From NCBI RefSeq assembly GCF_039537585.1, contig NZ_BAABAU010000003.1, positions 347,939-411,938 of the forward strand: DNA of 64,000 bases. Direction: 5' to 3'. This DNA comes from Frondihabitans peucedani (lineage in GTDB: Bacteria > Actinomycetota > Actinomycetes > Actinomycetales > Microbacteriaceae). The position numbers and the translations under genes were made by a program. Of this stretch, positions 51,344-61,937 are shown one piece after another (position 1 is the stretch's first letter; every line of letters starts with the position of its first letter). The notes under the pieces were generated by a model. The model was not told where the DNA came from, ran no database searches, and worked only from the letters and a program-made list of their open reading frames with translations.

Positions 51344-53646
51344 CCGAGAAGCCCCCGATCGACGACGTGAGCGACAAGGACCTCGAGGTCGGCGAACCCC
51401 GATCGTGGGCGGCCGGCGTCCCCGGCGTCCTGCACTCGATGGAGCCCGCGATCAAGCAGCTGGGCCTCGCCCGCACCGTCAAGCTGATGACGTCGCTCAA
51501 CCAGAAGGACGGCTTCGACTGCATGAGCTGCGCCTGGCCCGACCCGGACCACCGGAAGGTCGCCGAGTTCTGCGAGAACGGCGCCAAAGCGGTCACCTGG
51601 GAGGCGAACCCGGTGCTCGTGCCCGACAGCTTCTGGGCGGAGCACTCGATCACCGACCTGCTCGACAAGTCGGAGTACTGGCTCGGCATGCAGGGGCGGT
51701 TGACGAAGCCGGTGCACAAGCCGCGCGGCAGCGACCACTACGAGGAGGTCAGCTGGAAGAAGGCCTTCGACCTCATCGCCGGCAAGCTGAACTCGCTCGA
51801 CAGCCCCGACCAGGCGTCGTTCTACACGTCCGGCCGCACCTCGAACGAGGCCGCGTTCATCTACCAGCTCTTCGTGCGGGCCTTCGGCACCAACAACCTG
51901 CCCGACTGCTCGAACATGTGCCACGAGTCGACCAGCCTCGCCATGGCCGAGGTGGTCGGGATCGGCAAGTCGACGATCGCCTACGACGACTTCGAGAAGG
52001 CCGACCTGATCATGATCCTGGGCCAGAACCCCGGGACCAACCACCCCAGGATGCTCACCGCCCTCGAGGACGCGAAGCGGAACGGCGCCGAGATCGTCGC
52101 GGTGAACCCGCTGCCGGAGGCCGGTCTCCGCCGCTACAAGAACCCGCAGGTGCCCCGCGGCATCGTCGGGCGCGGCACGGACATCGCCGACCAGTTCCTG
52201 CAGATCCGGCTGGGCGGCGACATGGCGCTGCTGCAGGCCGTCGCCAAGCGCGTGCTCGCCGCCGAGGACGCGAACCCCGGCACGGTGCTCGACCACGCCT
52301 TCCTCGCCGAGCACACCACCGGGCTCGACGCGTTCCGCGAGCACATCGCGCAGGTCGACGACGACGAGGTCCTCCTCGCCACCGGGCTCGCCTCCACCGA
52401 GATCGACGAGCTCGCCCGCCGCTACCTCAACTCCGAGCGGGTCATCATCACCTGGGCGATGGGCATCACGCAGCACCGGAAGTCCGTCGACACGATCAAG
52501 GAGATCATCAACCTCCTGCTGCTCCGCGGCAACATCGGCAAGCCCGGCGCCGGCGCCTCGCCGATCCGCGGCCACAGCAACGTGCAGGGCGACCGAACCA
52601 TGGGCATCTGGGAGCAGGTCTCCGACGAGTTCCTCGACGCGCTCGAGAAGGAGTTCCACTTCTCGCCCCCGCGCGAGCACGGCGTCGACGCGCTCAAGGG
52701 CATCAAGGGCATGCAGAAGGGCGAGATCAAGTTCTGGATGGGCATGGGCGGCAACCTCGTCGCCGCCATCTCCGACACCCAGCTCGCCGAGAAGGCGATG
52801 CGCGGCACCGAGATGACCGTGCAGGTGTCGACGAAGCTCAACCGGTCGCACGCCGTCGTGGGCGAGGAGGCGCTGATCCTGCCGACCCTCGGACGCACCG
52901 AGATCGACGTGCAGAAGGCCGGCCCGCAGTTCGTCTCCGTCGAGGACACCGTGTGCTCGGTGCACGGGAGCCACGGCCAGGTGCCGCCGGTCGCGCCCGA
53001 CCTGCTCTCGGAGATCGCGATCGTCAGCCGTCTCGCCCAGGCGACCCTCGGCGACCGTCAGCCGATCGACTGGCAGTCGTTCGAGGACGACTACGACATG
53101 CTCCGCGACCACATCAGCCGCGTCGTGCCGGGGTTCAGCGACTTCAGTCGGCGGGTCAGGAGCCGCGACGGCTTCGTCCTGCCGAACGGACCCCGCGACT
53201 CGCGCACGTTCCCGACGAAGACCGGCAAGGCGATGATCACGGTCAACGACCTCGAGCACGTCGAGCGCCCGGAGGGGCGGCTGCTGCTGCAGACGCTCCG
53301 GTCGCACGACCAGTACAACACCACGATCTACAGCCTCAACGACCGCTACCGCGGCATCAAGAAGGGGCGCGAGGTGGTCTTCATCAACCCCGACGACCTC
53401 GCCGAGCTCAGCCTCGTCGACGGCCAGCGGGTCGACGTCTTCACCGAGTGGACCGACGACGTCGAGCGGGTGCTCCGCGACTACCGGGTCGTGTCGTACC
53501 CGACGGCCAAGGGCTGCGCGGCCGCGTACTTCCCCGAGGCGAACGTGCTGGTGCCGCTCGACAGCGCCGCGATCGGCAGCAACACGCCGGTGTCGAAGGC
53601 CGTGCTCGTGCGGGTCGTTCCGGCGGCGGTGCCGGCCGTAGTCTGA
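51340..53646 (+). CDS. FdhF/YdeP-family molybdopterin oxidoreductase
   Basis: 768 residues of the DMSO-reductase superfamily. The N-terminus has only the CMSCAWPDPDHR cysteines, as in YdeP-type proteins, rather than a full [4Fe-4S] ferredoxin-like motif. The probable metal-ligand region is NLPDCSNMCHESTS near residue 185. MGITQHRKSVDTI, GNIGKPGAGASPIRGHSNVQ (20 residues) and a C-terminal cofactor-cap domain (FVLPNGPRDSRTFP onward) follow. YdeP relatives are linked to acid resistance or formate oxidation, but the substrate here is unknown. No Tat signal, so cytoplasmic. Last gene of the Moco operon. Confidence 0.88.
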   Translation: MTEKPPIDDVSDKDLEVGEPRSWAAGVPGVLHSMEPAIKQLGLARTVKLMTSLNQKDGFDCMSCAWPDPDHRKVAEFCENGAKAVTWEANPVLVPDSFWAEHSITDLLDKSEYWLGMQGRLTKPVHKPRGSDHYEEVSWKKAFDLIAGKLNSLDSPDQASFYTSGRTSNEAAFIYQLFVRAFGTNNLPDCSNMCHESTSLAMAEVVGIGKSTIAYDDFEKADLIMILGQNPGTNHPRMLTALEDAKRNGAEIVAVNPLPEAGLRRYKNPQVPRGIVGRGTDIADQFLQIRLGGDMALLQAVAKRVLAAEDANPGTVLDHAFLAEHTTGLDAFREHIAQVDDDEVLLATGLASTEIDELARRYLNSERVIITWAMGITQHRKSVDTIKEIINLLLLRGNIGKPGAGASPIRGHSNVQGDRTMGIWEQVSDEFLDALEKEFHFSPPREHGVDALKGIKGMQKGEIKFWMGMGGNLVAAISDTQLAEKAMRGTEMTVQVSTKLNRSHAVVGEEALILPTLGRTEIDVQKAGPQFVSVEDTVCSVHGSHGQVPPVAPDLLSEIAIVSRLAQATLGDRQPIDWQSFEDDYDMLRDHISRVVPGFSDFSRRVRSRDGFVLPNGPRDSRTFPTKTGKAMITVNDLEHVERPEGRLLLQTLRSHDQYNTTIYSLNDRYRGIKKGREVVFINPDDLAELSLVDGQRVDVFTEWTDDVERVLRDYRVVSYPTAKGCAAAYFPEANVLVPLDSAAIGSNTPVSKAVLVRVVPAAVPAVV

Positions 53647-53656
53647 GCGGTCGGTC

Positions 53657-53684
53657 GGGGCCCGGGCCCCGGCCGGCCCGGGCC
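53657..53684. repeat. GC-only palindromes at the end of the Moco operon
   Basis: GGGGCCCGGGCCCC (53657-53670) is a perfect palindrome, and GGCCCGGGCC occurs twice (53659-53668 and 53675-53684). It begins 11 bases after the oxidoreductase stop, so it can serve as its terminator. Confidence 0.6.
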
Positions 53685-53696
53685 GAACCGTCTGCT

Positions 53697-53720
53697 GGCC
53701 GGGCCCCAGCCGGCCCGGCC
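53697..53720 (-). terminator. UvrA2 terminator hairpin
   Basis: GGCCGGGCC (53697-53705) and GGCCCGGCC (53712-53720) form a perfect 9-base stem with a six-base loop, directly after the UvrA2 stop on the minus strand. Confidence 0.6.
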
Positions 53721-53721
53721 G

Positions 53722-56379
53722 CTAGCCGGCTGCCGCGGGCGCGCTCGCCGCGAGGGCGGCCCGCAGGAAGGGCGCGGTGACGCTCGTCGGGTTCTCGGCG
53801 ACCTCCTCGGGGGTGCCCTGCGCCTGCACGGTGCCGCCGTCGTCGCCCGCTCCGGGGCCGAGGTCGACGACCCAGTCGGCCTGCGCGACGACCCGCATGT
53901 CGTGCTCGACGATGACGACTGTGTTGCCGCCGTCGACGAGGTGCTGCAGGTGGCCGACGAGCCGGTCGGCATCCTGCGGGTGCAGGCCCGACGTCGGCTC
54001 GTCGAGGAGGTAGAGCGTGTCGCCCTGCTGGCCGCGGCGGAGCTCGGAGGCGAGCTTCACCCGCTGGGCCTCGCCGCCCGACAGCTCGGTGGCCGACTGG
54101 CCGAGCGACACGTAGCCGAGCCCGACGTCGAGGAGGGCGTCGAGGTGGCGGGCCACGTCGGCGTCGCCCGCGAAGAACTCGGAGGCGCGGGTGACGCTCA
54201 TCGCGAGGACGTCGGCGATCGTGCTGCCGTCGAGCTCGATCTCGAGGGTCTCGGGGTTGTAGCGGGTGCCGTGGCAGGCGCTGCACACCGCGTGGACCGT
54301 CGGCAGGAAGAGCAGCTCGACCTCCATCGTCCCCTCGCCCTTGCACACCGGGCACCGCCCGGGCGCGAGGTTGAACGAGAAGCGGCTGGCCCCGTAGCGG
54401 CGTCGCCGAGCCTCGGGGGTGGCGGCGAAGCGGCTCCGGATGCGGTCGAAGAGACCCGTGTAGGTGGCGACGTTGGAGCGCGGGGTGCGGCCGATCGGCT
54501 TCTGGCTGACCTGGACCACGCGGCGGAGCCTGCCCTCGGGGCCCACCGCCCGGCCGGTGGTCGCCTGCGGGGCGTCGCCGAGGAGGAGATCCTGCGCGCC
54601 CTCGCCCTGCTCGTCGGTCGCCTCGACGTCGGCGCCGGTGCCCGGCGCGTCGGCGCTCCCGGCCGAGGCGTCGTCGACCCGGGTCGCGAGGCTCGCCGCG
54701 AGCAGGTCGGGCAGCGCCTGCGTGACGAGCGACGACTTGCCGGACCCCGAGACACCGGTCACCGCCGTGAAGGCGCCGAGCGGGAACGCGACCGAGACGC
54801 CGGCGAGGTTGTTCCGCGTGACGTCGAGGAGCTCGAGGCGTCCGTCGCCCGGGCGGCGGGCAGCCGGGGCAGAGGCGTCCGGCGCAGAGGCGTCCGGCGC
54901 AGGATCCGGGAAGAGGTACCTCCTGGTGGCCGACTCCCCCGCGTCGCGCAGCCCCTCCGGAGGCCCCGAGTACACCACCCGGCCGCCCTCGGTGCCGGCG
55001 CCCGGCCCGATGTCCACGATCCAGTCGGCCCTCCGGATCACGTCGAGCGAGTGCTCCACGAAGAACACGGAGTTGCCGGTCGCCTTGAGGGTGTCGAGGA
55101 CGCTGAGGAGCGACTCGGTGTCGGCGGGGTGGAGGCCCGCCGACGGCTCGTCGAGCACGAAGACCACGCCGAAGAGCTTCGAAAGCACCTGCGTGGCGAG
55201 GCGCATCCGCTGGAGCTCTCCCGACGACAGGGTGGGCGTCGTCCGGTCGAGCGACAGGTAGCCGAGACCGAGGTCGATCAGCGGGGCGAGTCGGCCGCGG
55301 AGGTCGTTCACCAGCCGCTGGGACGCCAGGCGCTGCTCGGCGGAGAGGTGCGCGGCCGCCCCGTCGTCGACGAGCAGACCCTCGAGCAGGTCGCGGACCT
55401 CGTGGAGGGGCATCGCCTGCACCTCGGTGATGTCGCGCCCGGCGACCGTGACCTCGAGGGCGTCGGGCTTCAGGCGCTTGCCGTCGCAGGTCGGGCAGAC
55501 GACGCTGACCATGAACTCGGCCGCGCGCTCCCGCATCCTGGCGCTCTTCGATCCTGCGAAGGTGTCGAGCACGTACCGCTTCACGCCGAGGAACGTGCCC
55601 ATGTACGACGGCTCGTCGCCGGCCGCCACTGCGGCCCACACCTCTTTCGGCGACAGGTCGCGGTAGATCGGCACCTGGGGCGAGTCGTCGGTGAACAGCG
55701 CCCAGTCGCGCTTGTCGCGCGGGAGGTCGCGCCACGGCACATCGACGTCGTAGCCGAGCGAGACGAGGCTGTCGCGGAGCTGCTTGCCGTGCCAGGCCGT
55801 CGGCCACGCGGCGAGCGCCTTGTCGCGGATCGACAGCGAGTCGTCGGGGACCATGAGCTCCTCGGGCACGTCGTACACGCGCCCGAGCCCGTGGCAGGTC
55901 GGGCAGGCGCCCTGGACGGTGTTCGTCGAGAAGTCCTCGGCGAGGAGCATCGGGGCCCCGGCCGGGTAGGTGCCGACGCGGGAGAAGAGCATCCGGACGA
56001 CGTTCGCGAGGGTGGTCGCGCTGCCGACCGTCGAGCGGGCGGTGCCGCCGCTCCGCTGCTGCGGGAGGGCGACCGCGGGCGGCAGGCCGTCGATCCGGTC
56101 GACGTCGGGAGCCCCGACCTGGTCGATCAGGCGCCGCGCGTACGGAGCCACCGACTCGAAGAAGCGGCGCTGCGCCTCGGCGTAGACCGTGCCGAACGCC
56201 AGCGAGCTCTTGCCGGAGCCGGACACCCCGGTGAACGCGACGAGCGCGTCGCGCGGGATGTCGACGTCGACGCCCCGGAGGTTGTTCTCTCGTGCCCCGC
56301 GCACCTCCACGAGGTCGAACCGTCGGTCGTGCGCGTCTCGCCCGGGGGCGCCTGCTGAGGTGGTGCTGTGCGTATCCAA
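53722..56379 (-). CDS. UvrA2-type excinuclease ABC subunit A paralogue
   Basis: 885 residues, shorter than housekeeping UvrA (~950), consistent with the UvrA2 class that lacks the UvrB-binding insert. There are two ABC modules: Walker [21 protein letters not shown] (20 residues) near residue 39 and [15 protein letters not shown] near 545. Zinc fingers with [16 protein letters not shown] and CPVCKGEG are present, and both LSSGELQR and LSGGEAQR signatures. UvrA2 proteins are tied to tolerance of DNA-damaging drugs. I chose the TTG at 56379 with AGGA just before it; a GTG 23 codons upstream lacks a ribosome site and the expected N-terminal length fits the TTG. Start choice is moderate. Confidence 0.87.
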   Translation of the reverse strand: MDTHSTTSAGAPGRDAHDRRFDLVEVRGARENNLRGVDVDIPRDALVAFTGVSGSGKSSLAFGTVYAEAQRRFFESVAPYARRLIDQVGAPDVDRIDGLPPAVALPQQRSGGTARSTVGSATTLANVVRMLFSRVGTYPAGAPMLLAEDFSTNTVQGACPTCHGLGRVYDVPEELMVPDDSLSIRDKALAAWPTAWHGKQLRDSLVSLGYDVDVPWRDLPRDKRDWALFTDDSPQVPIYRDLSPKEVWAAVAAGDEPSYMGTFLGVKRYVLDTFAGSKSARMRERAAEFMVSVVCPTCDGKRLKPDALEVTVAGRDITEVQAMPLHEVRDLLEGLLVDDGAAAHLSAEQRLASQRLVNDLRGRLAPLIDLGLGYLSLDRTTPTLSSGELQRMRLATQVLSKLFGVVFVLDEPSAGLHPADTESLLSVLDTLKATGNSVFFVEHSLDVIRRADWIVDIGPGAGTEGGRVVYSGPPEGLRDAGESATRRYLFPDPAPDASAPDASAPAARRPGDGRLELLDVTRNNLAGVSVAFPLGAFTAVTGVSGSGKSSLVTQALPDLLAASLATRVDDASAGSADAPGTGADVEATDEQGEGAQDLLLGDAPQATTGRAVGPEGRLRRVVQVSQKPIGRTPRSNVATYTGLFDRIRSRFAATPEARRRRYGASRFSFNLAPGRCPVCKGEGTMEVELLFLPTVHAVCSACHGTRYNPETLEIELDGSTIADVLAMSVTRASEFFAGDADVARHLDALLDVGLGYVSLGQSATELSGGEAQRVKLASELRRGQQGDTLYLLDEPTSGLHPQDADRLVGHLQHLVDGGNTVVIVEHDMRVVAQADWVVDLGPGAGDDGGTVQAQGTPEEVAENPTSVTAPFLRAALAASAPAAAG

Positions 56380-56531
56380 GTGTCCTACCGTAGGCGGCGC
56401 TGCTGGGAGCGGGTGGCGGAGGCAGGTGGCCGGAGGACGACCTTCCACAGGAGCATGACTCTGCGATCTCGCGAGGACTTCTCGGCCAAATGCTCGTCAC
56501 AGAGCCATCGCCTAGATGGAAATGCGCCGCT

Positions 56532-56810
56532 TCATCTCCGAGGCCGCTGGACCGGCTCCTGATATCCCGCGTTCGGCCCGTGTTCCGCCTCGAGAGCGGT
56601 GAGCGCCTTCGCGGCAGCGCGACGGCGAACGACTCCCTGCAAGACGAAAGACGCACCCAGGGCAAGCTCGAACGCTGTGAAGACATGGAATCCATCCCAG
56701 ATCGCCAAGGCCGCCCAGAAAGAAATCAGGATGGCGCCCAGCCAGATGAAGAAGGTGCCTCTGCGGCGGCCGCTGTCGATTCGATTTCGACGTTGCATGG
56801 GCGAGGTCAC
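56532..56810 (-). CDS. small two-helix membrane protein
   Basis: 92 residues. Two hydrophobic segments (FFIWLGAILISFWAALAI near residue 20 and a second near 45-60) lie between an Arg-rich N-terminus and a polar tail. I do not recognise the family. It is followed by an independent lipoprotein gene upstream on the same strand, 111 bases away. Confidence 0.6.
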   Translation of the reverse strand: MTSPMQRRNRIDSGRRRGTFFIWLGAILISFWAALAIWDGFHVFTAFELALGASFVLQGVVRRRAAAKALTALEAEHGPNAGYQEPVQRPRR

Positions 56811-56921
56811 GTGAGAAGAGTAGGCCGGAAGCGGGCACGGCGCCGGTCCTCGTCTCCTTCCCCACGCAGCATCCGGTTCACGTACACGAACAGCCGACGG
56901 GCTCCATGGCAGCCCAGGGAA

Positions 56922-57434
56922 TCACTCGACGGAGTCCGGCTGCGGCTCCCAGCCGCGCGTGACGATCTCCGCCACCCAGTCGCTGCCCGTGGGGCCCGTC
57001 GCTTTGAGGACAACGTCGTGGCTGGGGATCGTTATCGGGAGTCGTGTCGTCGCTCCGCAGACCACGTTCCTGGAGGTCAGCGGCTTGAACGTCCCCGAGT
57101 TGTTCTCCGGGCTGCGATGGAGGACGCTGACGCGAACGACCCCGGAGCCGCGGCAGACGGACAGCACGTCGAACCGGCCAGGATCGACGGTCGACAGCTC
57201 CACGAGGGCGCTGGCCGTCTTCGTGCCCGACTCGCTGGTGAGGGTAGCGGAAGCACCACCGTCGCCGTGCGGATCGGAGAGCAGCACCTCCATTCGGTGC
57301 GTCCAGGCGTCCTCGCCGCGATCCTGCGTGACTGTGCCCGTGCATCCTGCCGTCGCCACGACGACGAGCCCGGTGAGAAGAGCTGCCATCGAGCGGGTGA
57401 GCATGCGGGTCATGTGGACATGGTGCCGGAGCAC
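56922..57434 (-). CDS. putative lipoprotein
   Basis: 170 residues. A hydrophobic leader ends at the lipobox-like VATAGC (Cys31), followed by a beta-rich soluble domain with two further Cys (LSVCRGSG and NVVCGATT) that could form a disulfide. I chose the GTG at 57434 because GGAAGG lies seven bases before it; later ATGs at 57413 and 57404 lack a ribosome site. Function unknown; neighbours are small envelope proteins. Confidence 0.65.
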   Translation of the reverse strand: MLRHHVHMTRMLTRSMAALLTGLVVVATAGCTGTVTQDRGEDAWTHRMEVLLSDPHGDGGASATLTSESGTKTASALVELSTVDPGRFDVLSVCRGSGVVRVSVLHRSPENNSGTFKPLTSRNVVCGATTRLPITIPSHDVVLKATGPTGSDWVAEIVTRGWEPQPDSVE

Positions 57435-57516
57435 GACGACGCCTTCCAGCCCCGCTTCGGGTGCCTCGGTCCTTCCACCATGACGGTTCTTCGAGGTGCG
57501 GCTGACTGGTGAGTGG

Positions 57517-58002
57517 TCACCAGTTCTGGGTCAGCGGGTGATCTTCTTCAGCCCACTTCTTGATGACGTCGAGGTCATCGTTCGCGAAGTGCTGCTGAAG
57601 TGGGGGTGGCGGTCCCGCGACGGGTCGCATCTGACCGAGAACGAAGATCATGGCCGACCGCTGTGCGCCCCCTTCGGAAGTCCATTCCACACTTCCGTTG
57701 CTTCCGAATCCGATGATGGCAGCGCGCGCGATGCGCCGGGTCCGGACATACCCGAAGATGGACAGCGTGTCTTCGCTGAGTTCCACTCGGGCATGCAGGG
57801 CACGCATGATCCAGACGGAGCCGAGCGCACCGATTACCAGGCCGGAGGCGATTCCCCACACGAGGCCGCTCGAGTGCAACCCCTGCGTGATGCCGAGGAC
57901 GAAGAAGAGCGCACCCATGGCGACATAGAGGACGCCCAAGCCGAGCCAGAGCCAGGCGGTGAATCGGGGGCCGCGAAGGACTCGCGGTCTTCCTGCTGCC
58001 AT
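57517..58002 (-). CDS. membrane protein with PH-like C-terminal domain
   Basis: 161 residues from the ATG at 58002. Two membrane helices (AWLWLGLGVLYVAMGALFFV and a second near residue 60) are followed by ARVELSEDTLSIFGYVRTRR, a pattern typical of bacterial PH-like membrane proteins, and an acidic C-terminus. A longer in-frame start at 58059 (GTG) adds a His-rich segment without similarity. Role unknown. Confidence 0.65.
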   Translation of the reverse strand: MAAGRPRVLRGPRFTAWLWLGLGVLYVAMGALFFVLGITQGLHSSGLVWGIASGLVIGALGSVWIMRALHARVELSEDTLSIFGYVRTRRIARAAIIGFGSNGSVEWTSEGGAQRSAMIFVLGQMRPVAGPPPPLQQHFANDDLDVIKKWAEEDHPLTQNW

Positions 58003-58219
58003 CTTCGAAGCGCCCCCTCTCTCGACTTCGTGATGATGACCACTGCCCCCAGCGATCACACTAGGTCATGCCGATGCCGCTTCGAACGCCAGCCGGGCTG
58101 AAGGCAAGAGGCTCCGGCGTCGTGCGAGCCGCAGGGCGATGTCCAGGCCCACGAACTACCCGCGCGGTAGCAGCGGCGGAGCGGCGGCGGCCGCTGACTC
58201 CTCGTCCACTCGGTGCCAC

Positions 58220-59143
58220 TCAGGCGATCGCAGGATCCCGCACCGTCGCCAGCTCCAGCAGCCTCGCGGCGAGTGTCCCGGCGCGGTCCCCGGGGGGCGT
58301 GGCGATCCCGACCGACCAGCGGGGCGCCGCAGGATCGTCGAGCTGACGCACAGCAAGGCCCTGCGCCTGAGGCTTGTTCGCGATCGGACGCGGCACGATC
58401 GCAACGCCGAGACCGCGCTGCACGAAGTCGAGCAGTGTGTGCACGTCGCCGACGACGAGGCCGACGCGGCGGTCGAGGTCGCGCTCGCGGAAGGCGAGGT
58501 CGTTGATCGCACGGACGCCCCAGGTCGGGTGGAAGTCGACGAAGGTCTCGTCCTCCAGGTCGCGGAAGGCGACCTGCGGCTTGCGCGCCAGGGGCGAGTC
58601 GGGAGGACAGAGGAACACGAGCGGCTCGACGGCGAGCTCGGTGACCGCGGGCGCCGACGACGCCGAGCCCCGGGCGGGGAGGGCGTGATCCTGCTCGGCC
58701 GTCGCGACGAACGCGATGTCGAGGTCGCCGGCGCGCAGAAGAGACAGGAGCGCCCCGGATCCTGCCTGCTCGAAGGTGATGGTCACCTTCGGGTAGCGGC
58801 GGCGGAAGCTGGTGAGGAGGTCGGGCAGGTCGATGACGCCGAGGCACTGCTCGCCGCCCACCCGGAGCTCGCCGGTGACCTCGCCCCGGGCGGCGACCAC
58901 CGCGTCGCGGCCGGCCACCGCCTGGGCGAGGAGGGCCTTGGCGTGCGGCAGCAGCGCGCGCCCGGCCCCCGTCAGCTCCACGCGCCGGGTGGTGCGGGTG
59001 AACAGCGGCGTCTGGAGTTCGTCTTCCAGGGTGCGGATCGCCGCCGAGAGCCCGGACTGCGACACCCGGGTCGCCTCCGCCGCGCGCGTGAACTGCTGCT
59101 GTTCGGCGAGCGCGACGAAGTACTCCATCTGGCGGAGATCCAC
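58220..59143 (-). CDS. LysR-family transcriptional regulator
   Basis: 307 residues. The N-terminal winged helix (MDLRQMEYFVALAEQQQFTR, cut at 20, then SQSGLSAAIRTLEDEL) precedes a periplasmic-binding-like effector domain (residues ~90-300). It starts three bases after the aldo/keto reductase stop and is therefore co-transcribed with it. The probable target is the 128-base region between that reductase and the divergent epimerase gene. Two copies of CGCAGGATC lie near its 3' end (58229, 58328). Confidence 0.9.
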   Translation of the reverse strand: MDLRQMEYFVALAEQQQFTRAAEATRVSQSGLSAAIRTLEDELQTPLFTRTTRRVELTGAGRALLPHAKALLAQAVAGRDAVVAARGEVTGELRVGGEQCLGVIDLPDLLTSFRRRYPKVTITFEQAGSGALLSLLRAGDLDIAFVATAEQDHALPARGSASSAPAVTELAVEPLVFLCPPDSPLARKPQVAFRDLEDETFVDFHPTWGVRAINDLAFRERDLDRRVGLVVGDVHTLLDFVQRGLGVAIVPRPIANKPQAQGLAVRQLDDPAAPRWSVGIATPPGDRAGTLAARLLELATVRDPAIA

Positions 59144-59146
59144 GGG

Positions 59147-60049
<903 letters not shown>

Positions 60050-60108
60050 TCATGAGTGGCGCACGGGTGCAGGATGGGCGAGGCACACGGCCACGAGAGG
60101 AACGATCG

Positions 60109-60951
60109 ATGAAGATTGCAGTCACCGGCGGAAGCGGCAAGCTCGGACGGAGCGTCGTCACGCGCCTGAAGGACGACGGGCACGACGTCGTCAACCTCGA
60201 CCGGGCGGGCACGCGCGGACGCGGGTTCATCCAGATCGACCTGACCGACTACGGCCAGGTGGTCGACGCGATCCTGGGCATCGACGAGGTGAACCAGACC
60301 GGGTTCGACGCGATCGTGCACCTCGGAGCGATCCCGGCGCCGGCGATCCTGCCCGACTCGGCGACGTTCCACAACAACATCCTGTCGACCTACAACGTCT
60401 TCCAGGCCGCGCGTCGCGCCGGGATCAAGCGCGTCGTCTACGCCTCGAGCGAGACCGTGCTCGGCCTCCCCTTCGACATCGACCCGCCGTACATCCCGGT
60501 CGACGAGGAGTACCCGGCCCGCCCCGAGAGCACGTACTCGCTGGTCAAGCACCTCGAGGAGACGATGGCGAAGGAGCTCGTGCGCTGGGACCCGACGCTG
60601 TCGATCACGGCGTTCCGCTTCTCGAACGTGATGAACCCCGACGACTACGCCGAGTTCCCGTCGTTCGACGCCGACGCGACGCTCCGCAAGTGGAACCTCT
60701 GGGGCTACATCGACGGCCGCGACGGTGCCCAGGCCGTGGCGAAGGCACTCGAGAACGCGAAGCCCGGCTTCGAGGCGTACATCATCGCCGCCGCCGACAC
60801 CGTCATGTCGCGCCCGAGCGCCGACCTGGCCGCGGAGGTGTTCCCGGACGTCTCGCTGAAGCGCGAGGTGTCGGGCACCGAGACGCTGCTGTCGATCGAG
60901 AAGGCCCGGCGGCTGCTCGGGTACGAGCCCGAGCACAGCTGGCGCGACTAG
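60109..60951 (+). CDS. NAD(P)-dependent epimerase/dehydratase-family protein
   Basis: 280 residues, extended SDR fold. VTGGSGKLGRSVV near residue 5, VHLGAIPAPAI, a Ser in YASSETV and the catalytic YSLVK near residue 147. Relatives include uronate dehydrogenases and UDP-sugar epimerases; it is a little short for a UDP-sugar enzyme. GAGAGG precedes the ATG at 60109. Divergent from the AKR-LysR pair and followed by a large hairpin terminator. Confidence 0.85.
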   Translation: MKIAVTGGSGKLGRSVVTRLKDDGHDVVNLDRAGTRGRGFIQIDLTDYGQVVDAILGIDEVNQTGFDAIVHLGAIPAPAILPDSATFHNNILSTYNVFQAARRAGIKRVVYASSETVLGLPFDIDPPYIPVDEEYPARPESTYSLVKHLEETMAKELVRWDPTLSITAFRFSNVMNPDDYAEFPSFDADATLRKWNLWGYIDGRDGAQAVAKALENAKPGFEAYIIAAADTVMSRPSADLAAEVFPDVSLKREVSGTETLLSIEKARRLLGYEPEHSWRD

Positions 60952-60983
60952 CCCGCGCTGCGCTGCGCTGCCCCGGCGCACTC

Positions 60984-61047
60984 AAACCCTCGCGATCGGC
61001 GGGCGCGGTGGTCCTAGGACCACCGCGGCGGCCGATCGCGAGGGTTT
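60984..61047. terminator. 64-base two-tier bidirectional terminator
   Basis: Outer arms of 17 bases pair perfectly: AAACCCTCGCGATCGGC at 60984-61000 with its complement at 61031-61047. A perfect inner palindrome CGGTGGTCCTAGGACCACCG lies at 61006-61025. The outer stem ends in AAA/TTTT, so it looks like an intrinsic terminator in both directions, between two convergent genes. Confidence 0.85.
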
Positions 61048-61091
61048 TGCTGGGGCTGGGAGCGGGGGGGGGCGCAGGGGCGCTGGGCGCG

Positions 61092-61937
61092 TCAGGGGTG
61101 GCGGGTGCCGGCGCCGGCGAGCACGGCGCGGTAGCCCTCGCGGTAGGTGGGGTAGTCGAACACGAAGCCGGTCGAGCGCAGCAGCCGGTTGCTGCAGCGC
61201 TTGCTGCCGGCCCGCTCGCGGTCGCGGGAGGCGGTGCCCGGGGCGTCGGCTCCGATCTCGGCCGCCAGGAACCGCAGGACGTCACCGAGCCGCGCCGGCT
61301 CGTCGTCGACGCCGAGCACCAGCCGGGGCGGCGACTCGAGGGCTGCGAGGTGCAGGATCGCGCGCGCCGCGTCGTCGCGGTGGATCCGGTTCGTGAACGG
61401 CGAGACGTGCGGCTCGTGGATGCCCCCGCGGCGCACCTGGTCGATGAGGCGCTCGCGGCCGGGGCCGTAGATGCCGCCGAGACGCAGGATCACGCCCTCC
61501 GCCACCCGGTCGCGGAGCAGCTGCTCGGTCTCGAGCAGCACGGCCCCCGTCGCGGTGAGGCCGGTCGCGGGTGTCCCCTCGTCGACCTCCGACTCGTCGT
61601 CGACGTCGTAGACGGCGGTGGACGAGACCAGGATCACGCGCGGGTCGGCTGCCGACTCGTCGACGGCGTCGAGGACGTTCCGGAGTCCGTCGAAGTACGC
61701 GGCGCGATAGGCCTCGGGGGTCCGGTCGCCCGCGGTCAGCGACACGACCACGAGGTCGACGTCGTCGCCCACGATCGGGCGGCCGGTGCGGAGGTCGACC
61801 GACTGCTTCTCGAACGACTCGGGCAGGAGCTCGGCGCGGCGTCGCGCCCCGACGATGCGGGAGCCGGCCGCCCGGGCGCGGAGGCCGACCTCGGTGCCGA
61901 GGTCGCCGCATCCTGCGAGGAGGATCTTCGCGCTCAC
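61092..61937 (-). CDS. YeeZ-like NAD(P)-binding SDR
   Basis: 281 residues. The Rossmann motif is LLAGCGDLGTEVG at residue ~6. The Ser of VSSTAVY is present, while the usual YxxxK motif is not obvious, and GGIYGPGRERL near residue 155 is the family block. It resembles E. coli YeeZ-type atypical SDRs of unknown function. GTG start overlapping the ABC-F stop (GTGA), so it is expressed with the ABC-F gene. Confidence 0.83.
   Translation of the reverse strand: MSAKILLAGCGDLGTEVGLRARAAGSRIVGARRRAELLPESFEKQSVDLRTGRPIVGDDVDLVVVSLTAGDRTPEAYRAAYFDGLRNVLDAVDESAADPRVILVSSTAVYDVDDESEVDEGTPATGLTATGAVLLETEQLLRDRVAEGVILRLGGIYGPGRERLIDQVRRGGIHEPHVSPFTNRIHRDDAARAILHLAALESPPRLVLGVDDEPARLGDVLRFLAAEIGADAPGTASRDRERAGSKRCSNRLLRSTGFVFDYPTYREGYRAVLAGAGTRHP

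Noticed and set aside
53441..56695. A 1084-codon minus-strand frame overlapping UvrA2
   Set aside because: It is a shifted Arg/Pro/Ala-rich shadow of the UvrA2 coding frame without zinc-finger or Walker motifs.
57413..57434. ATG at 57413 as the lipoprotein start
   Set aside because: It lacks a ribosome site, whereas GTG at 57434 has GGAAGG at proper spacing; the choice does not change the lipobox.
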